From the IMG/VR virus record IMGVR_UViG_3300032284_002843, positions 1-64,000 of that record: a stretch of DNA of 64,000 nucleotides. One strand, 5' to 3'. Source of the stretch: a virus. The notes under the pieces are model-generated. The model had not been told where the DNA came from, did no database searches, and saw only the letters and a list, made by a program, of their open reading frames with translations. Both the position numbers and the translations under genes were made by a program. The first letter of the stretch is position 1. Every line of letters begins with the position of its first letter. Below, piece after piece: positions 24,117-30,928 of this stretch.

Positions 24117-24680
24117 TTAATAAGTTGCTTTAACTTTATCTGCCAGCTTATATTTAACAGCTTCTTTGGCACTGAGCCATACGTCCTTTTCAGGAAGTAG
24201 GATTTCTTTAATCTTTGATTCTGATAGGCCAGTACATTCTTTATACAATGCAATCATTTTTTCACTTAGCAAATCAACCTGCTTTGTTGTGGCTATTAAC
24301 TCATGTTCTTTGCCATATGTTCCCCAGCTAAACTGGTGGCTTAGAATATTTGTATTTGGTGTGAGTGTTCTATAACCCTTTGCACCACTCATAAATGTAA
24401 GCAATCCGCAGCTAGCAATCATTCCCAGTCCAACAGTATGAACTGGAATAGTGCTGCCCTTCATAACATCGATTAGGGCCAATGCACTTGGCAGCTCCCC
24501 ACCGGGGCTGTTAATAATCAAGGTTAAGTGTTTTGGTCTAACATTACTAGGTAACAGATTTTTTCTAAGAATAAAATCTATAACAGGTTTTACTGTTTCG
24601 CTGTTAAAATCTTCCATAAACAAATAGATATTATTCTCCTCAAGGCTAGCGCCATGAGACATTGCTTCTGGTTTTTTCAT
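24117..24680 (-). CDS. ClpP-like serine protease
   Basis: 187 aa, ClpP family. The catalytic triad is intact: Ser90 in GMIASCGLLTF, His115 in NILSHQFSWG and Asp166 in EKDVWLSAKEA. The substrate-strand motif LTLIINSPGGELPSALALID matches ClpP. Host ClpP forms barrels with AAA+ unfoldases. The phage version lacks a partner here, so it might work with host ClpX/ClpA, redirect proteolysis, or take part in capsid maturation. The T4-type prohead protease belongs to another fold, so the last option is weaker. Confidence 0.9.
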   Translation of the reverse strand: MKKPEAMSHGASLEENNIYLFMEDFNSETVKPVIDFILRKNLLPSNVRPKHLTLIINSPGGELPSALALIDVMKGSTIPVHTVGLGMIASCGLLTFMSGAKGYRTLTPNTNILSHQFSWGTYGKEHELIATTKQVDLLSEKMIALYKECTGLSESKIKEILLPEKDVWLSAKEAVKYKLADKVKATY

Positions 24681-24735
24681 CTAGATAATTCCTTCTGATA
24701 TAGTTGATTATGTATAGCAGAGGACGAATATGCAA

Positions 24736-25299
24736 CTACGCAAGCCAATTCTTTAAATATTTTACTGTATCTTCATGTAGCAATACTTCAGAATGATTTG
24801 CATAGATTTCATGCACTTGTCCACAGCTCCAACGAGTTTGTGAACGAACTGTAACAACTCCGTCATTTGGTTCGTATATGTATGGATTAAAACCGTGGGT
24901 TGTAACTAGATGCAAGGTAGGTTTAATTATTTTTTGTTGGTGGATCTGTCTAATAAATTTACTGTTATGTGCTATTTCACTTAGAAAATGACTTCTACTC
25001 AAATAACTTTGTATCAAATTTATATCGAGTCCGCCCAATGGTGTTGCAATGGTGACAACACGATCAACATTTGGATGATCAGCCAAGCTTAAGGCTATAA
25101 GACCGCCCATGCTGTGTCCAATAACGGTATAATTGCTACCGATTAAAGAATTTTTTGCATGAAAGATAATATCTTCAATATTTGAAATTCGATCACCATA
25201 ATCAATAAAATCCCATGAATGATCATTTAATTCCTTTTTCAAATAATTAAACATTCTAGGAGTAGAAAACGCTCCGTGTATTGCAAAAATTTGTGTCAT
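24736..25299 (-). CDS. Alpha/beta hydrolase, lipase-like
   Basis: 187 aa. MTQIFAIHGAFSTPRMFNYL gives the oxyanion-hole HG motif, VIGHSMGGLIAL the nucleophile elbow (Ser63), and NHSEVLLHEDTV near the C-terminus the probable catalytic His. VVTIATPLGGLD is typical of PGAP1 / triacylglycerol lipase-like members. The substrate is unknown; a role in membrane lipid attack or lysis is possible. It ends in TAG. The start is two bases from the end of the membrane-anchored protein upstream, so they form a pair. Confidence 0.8.
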   Translation of the reverse strand: MTQIFAIHGAFSTPRMFNYLKKELNDHSWDFIDYGDRISNIEDIIFHAKNSLIGSNYTVIGHSMGGLIALSLADHPNVDRVVTIATPLGGLDINLIQSYLSRSHFLSEIAHNSKFIRQIHQQKIIKPTLHLVTTHGFNPYIYEPNDGVVTVRSQTRWSCGQVHEIYANHSEVLLHEDTVKYLKNWLA

Positions 25300-25300
25300 G

Positions 25301-25774
25301 TTAACCTTTTATTACTATTCCATTCCAATCACCAACAGGCGGCTTTTGCTTGAAATTTATGCAACGGCTTATCATCAAATCATAATAGGCCGAAAGCTGT
25401 CCATCCCATGCAGTACGTAAACTGCTAGCTATAACTATTGCCATTTCCCATCTGCGTTCTATATAACTAGAATAAAATTTATGATGTTGATTGGCATACA
25501 TGCTGTAGATTTTTTGCTTTTCGGGCATAGCATAAATCTCGGTGCATAAATCTACTATTTGTTCATCAATTATGACTTTATCAACTGGCAATAAGATAAA
25601 ATTATGCCGTGAATATATTTCAGCACTGTTATAAACAGTTTTCAACTTTAAATGTTTGGCAAATTTTTCAAATTTAATATTGAGAGATTTAGGTCTAAGA
25701 AATTGTAAAATCAAGATACCCGCTGCACAAATGATCGCAGCAATCACTAACCAGTCAATAATAAGTACACTCAT
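25301..25774 (-). CDS. Membrane-anchored hypothetical protein
   Basis: 157 aa. One N-terminal TM helix (IDWLVIAAIICAAGILILQF, residues 5-24) is followed by a cytoplasmic or periplasmic helical domain with YSRHNFILLPVDK and AIVIASSLRTAWDGQLSAYY. No family recognised. It immediately precedes the lipase-like gene. Confidence 0.55.
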   Translation of the reverse strand: MSVLIIDWLVIAAIICAAGILILQFLRPKSLNIKFEKFAKHLKLKTVYNSAEIYSRHNFILLPVDKVIIDEQIVDLCTEIYAMPEKQKIYSMYANQHHKFYSSYIERRWEMAIVIASSLRTAWDGQLSAYYDLMISRCINFKQKPPVGDWNGIVIKG

Positions 25775-25798
25775 AGCAGTGCTCCCAAACTAAAAGGG

Positions 25799-25823
25799 TT
25801 CGCCGGTACTTAAAACCGGCGAA
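25799..25823 (-). terminator. Terminator hairpin at end of phosphatase gene
   Basis: Nine-base stem TTCGCCGGT / ACCGGCGAA, overlapping the last codons and stop of the phosphatase gene. On the minus strand it is followed by CCCTTTT. Confidence 0.65.
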
Positions 25824-26292
25824 GTAACTTATTACTATTTAATTTTTCTGCAGCTTTTATCAGCTTACCATTGCATTTCAGTATGTCATCCGCATACTTG
25901 GCAATTAAAGGATTTGGAGCCGCTTCTGGTCTGACACCGAACAACAAATCCACACAGCGATCTATTTGATCTATACCGTGATGCTGCACCAGTATCGCCA
26001 ATACCATAGCCGTACTGCGGCTGATACCAGCTTCGCAATGAACTAAAAGTACTGCATCATTTGGCAAACCTGCAGCCCATTCTAAAATTTCAGCAATTTG
26101 CTCTGGTTTGGGCGCACGATCGTAGGTTGGCTCAATAACATCCTCAAAAATCCACAGCCTCCAATTCGCAGTTGGCGTTTTAGGATGTAGAAAAGGACGT
26201 TTGCCCGGATCCAGCAAGCTCAGAACATGTGTAGCTTGAACTTTACTGGTAATTTTAGCAACTTGGCTCCTTGAGCTAACATAAACTTTCAT
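25810..26292 (-). CDS. Dual-specificity / tyrosine phosphatase
   Basis: 160 aa. The P-loop signature VHCEAGISRSTAM (Cys86, Arg92) is complete. TNWRLWIFEDVIEP-like sequence at about 42-55 supplies the acidic general-acid region. LLFGVRPEAAPNPLIAKYAD is typical of cysteine phosphatases of the DSP / atypical PTP group. These remove phosphate from protein, sugars or phospholipids. The phage substrate is unknown. The gene has its own early promoter with the -10 six bases from the ATG. Confidence 0.88.
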   Translation of the reverse strand: MKVYVSSRSQVAKITSKVQATHVLSLLDPGKRPFLHPKTPTANWRLWIFEDVIEPTYDRAPKPEQIAEILEWAAGLPNDAVLLVHCEAGISRSTAMVLAILVQHHGIDQIDRCVDLLFGVRPEAAPNPLIAKYADDILKCNGKLIKAAEKLNSNKLLRRF

Positions 26293-26298
26293 TGCTCT

Positions 26299-26326
26299 AT
26301 TGTAGCATAAAAATTATTAATGTCAA
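26299..26326 (-). promoter_or_regulatory. Early promoter of phosphatase, leaderless geometry
   Basis: TTGACA (26326-26321), 16-bp spacer and TACAAT (26304-26299), then six bases and the ATG at 26292. Confidence 0.75.
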
Positions 26327-26356
26327 AAGAAAACTGGCAAATGACTCTGCCAGTTT
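26325..26356 (-). terminator. Terminator after HTH gene
   Basis: Nine-base stem AAACTGGCA / TGCCAGTTT, followed on the minus strand by TTTTCTTTT. It ends the gene at 26390-26626 just before the phosphatase promoter. Confidence 0.8.
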
Positions 26357-26389
26357 CAAGTCTAAGAAATAATTTTTATGTTTTTAATA

Positions 26390-26626
26390 TTAGCGCTTGA
26401 CAGGACGTGCAAGGCTGTATACAGCACGAGCAACACCATCACGACCACGACGCATTGTGGTGCGGATGTTGTATCCGTCTTCGCGTAGCTCGCTGATACG
26501 AGCACGTGGGTTTGAAATACGGAAACGTGAACGTGCCTGAGCAACAGTTAGTGTGGTACCAGTGCTGCGGCTTAGATAGCTAAGAAGACGATCCTTAGCA
26601 GTTGTAGTAGTAGTAGTCTTTGTCAT
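26390..26626 (-). CDS. Small helix-turn-helix protein
   Basis: 78 aa. LTVAQARSRFRISNPRARIS followed by ELREDGYNIRTTM matches the small HTH family common in T4-like marine phages (winged-helix type, HTH_39). The N-terminus carries a Thr run. It is likely a DNA-binding regulator, target unknown. AAGGAG precedes the ATG and a strong terminator follows, so it is a single-gene unit. Confidence 0.8.
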   Translation of the reverse strand: MTKTTTTTTAKDRLLSYLSRSTGTTLTVAQARSRFRISNPRARISELREDGYNIRTTMRRGRDGVARAVYSLARPVKR

Positions 26627-26776
26627 ACTTTTCTCCTTTTTTCACAGTTTGATGTATCTAACATCATTTGTTGTAAGATCAGTGTAGTGTTTACCTTTGG
26701 TACTGTCAAATGTATCTCTAGGGTTTTTTAAAATTGTTCTTTTGTGAGTAAATATTACAGAGAAAAGGAGACAGAT

Positions 26777-26977
26777 ATGATAGAGTGGTTATTAAGGAAG
26801 CTAGGATTTTTATCAGAAAAACATAAGCACATACATGTTGTGAAAGAAACAGCAGTAGAAGTACCAGTAGTTAAAGAAGATTCATTACCAGTACAACAAG
26901 AAGCACCTGTATCTGAGACCAAACCAACTGTAAAAAAACCTCGCAAGCCTCGTTCTAAGAAAAAAACTACCAAATAA
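26777..26977 (+). CDS. Small hypothetical protein with Lys/Pro-rich tail
   Basis: 66 aa from the ATG at 26777, chosen for its AAAGGAG ribosome site over an earlier in-frame ATG at 26744. The N-terminus MIEWLLRKLGFLSEKHK is amphipathic. The middle has VVKETAVEVPVVKED, and the end KKPRKPRSKKKTTK is strongly basic. Such tails occur in phage nucleic-acid-binding or virion proteins. Function unknown. Confidence 0.5.
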   Translation: MIEWLLRKLGFLSEKHKHIHVVKETAVEVPVVKEDSLPVQQEAPVSETKPTVKKPRKPRSKKKTTK

Positions 26978-26981
26978 TTTA

Positions 26982-26989
26982 CATAAATA
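26982..26989 (+). promoter_or_regulatory. Late promoter CATAAATA, leaderless geometry
   Basis: The last A of the motif is six bases before the ATG at 26995, so a T4-like late start site would fall on the start codon. No ribosome site is visible. Confidence 0.65.
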
Positions 26990-26994
26990 ACTGC

Positions 26995-27366
26995 ATGAGA
27001 GCTCTGCAGTTTTTAAACGTAAAAAATCCCAGTGATCAGTTAATCAATTTTTTGCGGTTTACCTGCAATTTTTTAGAAATTGATTCATTACCAAAAATTA
27101 AACTGTTGTCTGTGCCAATAAAAAGTTCACAAGCTAACAGTTTTGCGGCTTTTCAACCAAATTCAAATACAATAATTCTGTATATCAAAAATCGACACAT
27201 TTTAGATGTAATGCGTAGCTTGGCGCACGAAATGGTTCATTATAAACAGAGCCTCAGCAATGACGATTTGGATGGTACTACAGGTAGCAAAGATGAAAAT
27301 GAAGCCAATGCAGTGGGAGGGCAAATTATGAGATTATATGGTAAACATCATCCGGAGTTATATTAA
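26995..27366 (+). CDS. Metallopeptidase-like protein (HExxH)
   Basis: 123 aa. The zinc-peptidase motif LAHEMVHYKQ (His78-Glu79-x-x-His82) is followed by a third candidate ligand Glu103 in KDENEANAVGG, the arrangement of small phage metallopeptidase-like proteins. Its substrate is unknown; a virion or cell-wall role is plausible given the next gene. The start follows a late promoter directly. The stop overlaps the next ATG (TTAATG). Confidence 0.75.
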   Translation: MRALQFLNVKNPSDQLINFLRFTCNFLEIDSLPKIKLLSVPIKSSQANSFAAFQPNSNTIILYIKNRHILDVMRSLAHEMVHYKQSLSNDDLDGTTGSKDENEANAVGGQIMRLYGKHHPELY

Positions 27367-28349
27367 TGAATATACCCGATCCATTAACAGTCAGACAGGT
27401 TAATGCAGAAAAGATACTGAGCAATCAATTAATTGTTGTTTCGGTCACCGGTGCCGGCGGAGGAGCTGAAATTAATGCCAGTAAAATTAACCTAGGTGGA
27501 TGGATTTTCCAGTCCCAAGACGACGGCGTTTACGTTACAACACCTTCTGGAATAAAGACTAAACTTGAGCTTATAGATTTTAGACAAGTTCCGGTTCCTC
27601 AAACTGTTGATTTGCTAAATTATAATCCCAGAGCAAATATTGGATATAATGAAATTCCCGGCGGACCTCAACAAACACCAGGCGGTCAAATTGGTCATGG
27701 TAGTGCTACAGGCGGTGGTGGCGCTGTAGGCAGTGGACCAAATACTCCTGGTACAGCATTCGATGCCGGTGCAGGAAAAATTACTCCCGGCGGCGATGGC
27801 GAGGGTTATAAAGCCGTTACAGATGCAGCAAAAGCAAAATTGCCACCTAGTATGAATAATCCAGAGTTTTTAGGTTGCTTAGATAATTTAGCCAAAGAAA
27901 AGAACGTTCCGGCTGATAGTTTGCTGACAGTGATGCAAATTGAAAGCGGATTTACCAGCACGGACCAACCAGGAAAAGGTGCAAGCGCTGTTAATTCATA
28001 TAGTCAAGCCAGCGGCTTAAATCAAATTATTCCAAGTACAGCTCAAAGTTTAGGATATACTTCACAACAAATACAAGGCATGACAGCATCAGAACAAATG
28101 TGTGGTCCGGTTACTGCATATTTTCGACATGTTACATTACCAGAAAAACCCAGCACAGCGGATTTGTATCTAGCCAATTTTTATCCTGCAGCAGTTGGCA
28201 AATCAGATGATTATGTAATAGGGGATGTGCCAGGGGGCGGATCGAGAGAAGCAATAGCCGCTGCTAATCCTATATTCAAAGGACAGGATGGACTTGTTTC
28301 AGTTGGATCTGTTAAAGATTGGATCAAGCAAAAGTATCCACCAAGTTAA
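27366..28349 (+). CDS. Lytic transglycosylase-type virion protein
   Basis: 327 aa. The first about 85 residues form a beta-rich segment (NQLIVVSVTGAGGGAEINA, LGGWIFQSQDDGVYVTTP), then a Gly-rich linker (about 95-140). The C-terminal domain is soluble-lytic-transglycosylase-like: LLTVMQIESGFTS with the catalytic Glu, SQASGLNQIIPSTAQSLGYT, and LYLANFYPAAVGK. It cleaves peptidoglycan glycan strands and is probably part of the tail or baseplate for entry. It is coupled to the metallopeptidase-like gene. Confidence 0.85.
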   Translation: MNIPDPLTVRQVNAEKILSNQLIVVSVTGAGGGAEINASKINLGGWIFQSQDDGVYVTTPSGIKTKLELIDFRQVPVPQTVDLLNYNPRANIGYNEIPGGPQQTPGGQIGHGSATGGGGAVGSGPNTPGTAFDAGAGKITPGGDGEGYKAVTDAAKAKLPPSMNNPEFLGCLDNLAKEKNVPADSLLTVMQIESGFTSTDQPGKGASAVNSYSQASGLNQIIPSTAQSLGYTSQQIQGMTASEQMCGPVTAYFRHVTLPEKPSTADLYLANFYPAAVGKSDDYVIGDVPGGGSREAIAAANPIFKGQDGLVSVGSVKDWIKQKYPPS

Positions 28350-28352
28350 TAA

Positions 28353-28360
28353 GCTAAATA
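28353..28360 (+). promoter_or_regulatory. Late promoter-like GCTAAATA, leaderless geometry
   Basis: The motif's last A is five bases before the ATG at 28365. No ribosome site is visible. Confidence 0.45.
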
Positions 28361-28364
28361 TATT

Positions 28365-28562
28365 ATGGTCATAGCTATTCCAAATACTGGCAGTACAATC
28401 GCCATGGGCAAAGTTTATCATGCCTATTACAATTCAACACCTGGTGCTGGTGCAAACATAAGCTTGCGAGCTACACTTGGAAGCCAAATTGGAATATCCA
28501 GTGGCAGCATTACATTATCTTCATCTTTTGGCGGTCGCACCGGACCGTATGATTACATTTAA
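28365..28562 (+). CDS. Small virion-like protein, 65 aa
   Basis: Begins MVIAIPNTGSTIAMGKVYHA and continues with ANISLRATLGSQIG and SGSITLSSSFGG. These short polar beta strands resemble small baseplate or tail proteins that start with a P-N/D-S/T-G-x-I-x-x-G-x motif. The family is not named. The late promoter directly upstream fits a structural role. Confidence 0.55.
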   Translation: MVIAIPNTGSTIAMGKVYHAYYNSTPGAGANISLRATLGSQIGISSGSITLSSSFGGRTGPYDYI

Positions 28563-28610
28563 TTTGTTTTTGTGTTTTTTAAACAGACATAATATATAAA
28601 AGGTATTCAT

Positions 28611-29126
28611 ATGACTTCAATTGATTTTTCAAAGATTATCAATCTATTACAGACTGTAGATATGGGATATAGTCAATACGAATTTGATAATTTCCTAATT
28701 GACACATGCCCAACACCGGCAAGACAATTAATTATGGTGATGGAAAAAATACTCGATCTCCAAAACCCATTGAATCGAAGCGACAGCTTAGGTGTTGACA
28801 TGGGATCTCACGATAGAGATAAGGTACAATTAAAAAAACTTGTGGAGTGGTTTAACAAAATTCCAAATCCACAAGCAATTTTAGAAAAATTTGAACAGGA
28901 AGAACCAACTTATTGGACACATGTATTGGGTAAAACGGCTGCAGTTGAAATTTTATCAAGAGGTAAGACTACCATTGCAACTATGGAAAAAATGGGTTCA
29001 TTACCTTTTGCCGATTACGAAGAATGTGTAAGAATATGCAACAAATATGCAGAACTAATACAAACAGTCACGCAAGGGGTTGAAAAGGAAAACGCACCAT
29101 CTGCGTCTAATGTAGTCAAAACCTAA
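28611..29126 (+). CDS. Hypothetical protein, 171 aa
   Basis: Starts MTSIDFSKIINLLQTVDMGY. Mostly helical and acidic, with a central segment (HDRDKVQLKKLVEWFNKIPN) and a C-terminus rich in Thr, Gln and Glu. No family recognised. A TATAAAAGG sequence lies upstream. The TAA overlaps the ATG of the glycosyltransferase by one base, so it may help or be modified by that enzyme. Confidence 0.5.
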   Translation: MTSIDFSKIINLLQTVDMGYSQYEFDNFLIDTCPTPARQLIMVMEKILDLQNPLNRSDSLGVDMGSHDRDKVQLKKLVEWFNKIPNPQAILEKFEQEEPTYWTHVLGKTAAVEILSRGKTTIATMEKMGSLPFADYEECVRICNKYAELIQTVTQGVEKENAPSASNVVKT

Positions 29127-29755
29127 TGAAATTATCTGACGTTCCTATAAAAGTAGGTATTGCTGTTCCTTGTCGTGATCAACTACATAGCATGTTTGCT
29201 TATAGTTTAGCCAACATGATTCAATACAATAGTTATAATAAAATCAAATCACAATTGTATATGTTGTCTGGCAGTTTAATAGCTGATCAAAGACACAAAC
29301 TAGCATATCAATGTCAAATAGATGATTGCAGTCATATTTTATGGCTGGATAGTGATATGATGTTTCCTCAAAATACTACCGAAAAATTACTGCAACATAA
29401 CAAGGCGATTGTAGCTTGTAACTATAGCACTCGTAGCGAACCAAGAAAATCAGTAGCATATTATAAAGTGGGCGAATGGGATAACTGGTTAAACAGTAAA
29501 ACAGCACCCGAGACTTTAACCGAAATATCAGCAATAGGTATGGGCTGCATGCTTGTTGACATAAAAGTTTTCTCAAAAATGGATGATCCATATTTTGAGG
29601 TTTCCTATAATCGTGAATTGCAAGAATGGATCGGTGAAGATTTTTATTTTTGCCAAAAAGCCGCTGCTTTGGGTTATAAAATTCTAGTAGATAACAAACT
29701 CAGCATGGAAATATCTCATTTGGGAACAACAGCATTTACATTGAATAGCTTATAA
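29126..29755 (+). CDS. GT-A type glycosyltransferase
   Basis: 209 aa. KVGIAVPCRDQLHSMFA begins the nucleotide-sugar fold. LIADQRHKLAYQC is the typical second motif, and ILWLDSDMMFP contains the DxD metal-binding motif. A late GEDFYFCQKAAALGYKI matches the E-D acceptor region of family 2-like enzymes. It probably glycosylates a virion protein, DNA or a host glycan. The target is not shown by the sequence. Confidence 0.8.
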   Translation: MKLSDVPIKVGIAVPCRDQLHSMFAYSLANMIQYNSYNKIKSQLYMLSGSLIADQRHKLAYQCQIDDCSHILWLDSDMMFPQNTTEKLLQHNKAIVACNYSTRSEPRKSVAYYKVGEWDNWLNSKTAPETLTEISAIGMGCMLVDIKVFSKMDDPYFEVSYNRELQEWIGEDFYFCQKAAALGYKILVDNKLSMEISHLGTTAFTLNSL

Positions 29756-29758
29756 ATA
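29751..29758 (+). promoter_or_regulatory. Late promoter TATAAATA, leaderless geometry
   Basis: Exact T4 late motif overlapping the stop of the glycosyltransferase gene. The ATG at 29763 is only four bases downstream. Confidence 0.75.
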
Positions 29759-29762
29759 AATT

Positions 29763-30083
29763 ATGTCTGTTAAACCAATACTGAATGAACTAAATCCCAA
29801 TGCAGCACAAGATACCCAACTATACAAGGGTAATATTGGCGAAACATCAACCGGTACAATATTTTGCATCAATCGTGCCGAAGATCTTGATCTAATAAAT
29901 GTTGCGATAGTCAGTAATGGTAATGTGCTTACAGATAATTGTTATGTATGCTACAATACTTTTGCATACTATGGACAATCAATTTATCTGCAGCAAATAT
30001 ATCTCGGCAGCGAAGATTCGATAATTGTCGAAAGTCAAAACGGCACAACGACCTTTACATATACTGGGTATCAATATCCCTAA
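29763..30083 (+). CDS. Hypothetical virion-like protein, 106 aa
   Basis: Starts MSVKPILNELNPNAAQDTQL. Predicted beta-rich (TIFCINRAEDLDLINVAIVS, QSIYLQQIYLGSEDSIIVES). This pattern of a surface-loop beta sandwich is common in phage head or tail decoration proteins, but no family is recognised. A consensus late promoter directly precedes it, supporting a late structural product. Confidence 0.55.
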   Translation: MSVKPILNELNPNAAQDTQLYKGNIGETSTGTIFCINRAEDLDLINVAIVSNGNVLTDNCYVCYNTFAYYGQSIYLQQIYLGSEDSIIVESQNGTTTFTYTGYQYP

Positions 30084-30301
30084 ATTATAGGTTTTCCATC
30101 AGAAATAAATTCTAGTAACCCTGTCTGGAAAATATAATAGCCGCGCCTGTGTTTCTTTTTTAATTCCATAATAAATCCTGTGGGCAATTCAACTTTAATT
30201 TCAGTTTCGTTTTTACTGAGAATCCAGCCTTTTACTTTTCGACAGGCATCTGTGCATTCAACATATACTCTATTTTTTTGAATAGTTGCTTTACGTCCCA
30301 T
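30080..30301 (-). CDS. Small hypothetical protein, paralogue of 22303-22521
   Basis: 73 aa from the ATG at 30301, which has a GGAG ribosome site. An upstream in-frame extension lacks one. VELPTGFIMELKKKH and YYIFQTGLLEF match the 72-aa protein at 22303-22521. The stop is TAG and overlaps the convergent gene at 29763-30083 by 4 bases. Function unknown. Confidence 0.6.
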   Translation of the reverse strand: MGRKATIQKNRVYVECTDACRKVKGWILSKNETEIKVELPTGFIMELKKKHRRGYYIFQTGLLEFISDGKPII

Positions 30302-30375
30302 TGACAACTCCAAATAATGGTAACAGCTCAAATTCATTATATTGGTATTTTATATAAATGGTCAATTTCACAAAA

Positions 30376-30383
30376 TATAAATA
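30376..30383 (+). promoter_or_regulatory. Late promoter TATAAATA of superoxide dismutase, leaderless geometry
   Basis: The ATG at 30389 lies exactly where the first transcribed base of a T4-like late promoter would fall (six bases after the motif). Confidence 0.8.
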
Positions 30384-30388
30384 AGCAT

Positions 30389-30928
30389 ATGAAACTACAA
30401 GAAATTTCCGAATCAAAAGATCGACTTCAACTAGAAGAGCTACCTTATAAAGTGTCCGCTTTAGAACCTGAGATGGACAAAAAAACTGTTGATTATCATT
30501 ACAACACATTATCCAAGGGATATGTTGATAGGTACAATAACGGCGAAGGCGATCCAGCCTTTAACAAGGCCGGTGCACAGCTACATAATGTTTGGTGGCC
30601 ACAATTAATGGCTCCAAAAATCACTAATAAACCCACAGGTAAAAGCCTGGCATTTATCGAAAAACATTATAATAGTTTTGAAGATTTTAGAGATACATTT
30701 AATGAGACTGCTAATAAGATTCAAGGTAGCGGATGGTGCTACCTTGCTAAAAATGGCGAAATTAAAATGATTCAAAATCATAAATGGAAAAATGACATAA
30801 TCCTATTAATTGATCTATGGGAGCATGCCTTTGATCCATTTGAAACAAGAAAAGAGTATCTCAAGAAAATCTGGCGTTTAATCAACTGGTCTGTTATTAA
30901 CGATAGATTAAACGCCAGTGCAGATTAA
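30389..30928 (+). CDS. sod: Fe/Mn superoxide dismutase with possible capsid-targeting N-terminus
   Basis: 179 aa from the ATG at 30389, chosen because it directly follows the late promoter. The domain begins near residue 18 and keeps all four metal ligands: His37 (VDYHYNTLSKGYVDRYN), His66 (AGAQLHNVWWPQL), Asp142 and His146 (LLIDLWEHAFDPFE). GSGWCYLAKNG and WRLINWSVINDRL are further landmarks. It converts superoxide to peroxide. The first residues MKLQEISE end in I-S-E, as in the T4 internal-protein packaging peptides, so it may be carried in the head. The convergent sigma gene overlaps its end by 4 bases. Confidence 0.92.
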   Translation: MKLQEISESKDRLQLEELPYKVSALEPEMDKKTVDYHYNTLSKGYVDRYNNGEGDPAFNKAGAQLHNVWWPQLMAPKITNKPTGKSLAFIEKHYNSFEDFRDTFNETANKIQGSGWCYLAKNGEIKMIQNHKWKNDIILLIDLWEHAFDPFETRKEYLKKIWRLINWSVINDRLNASAD

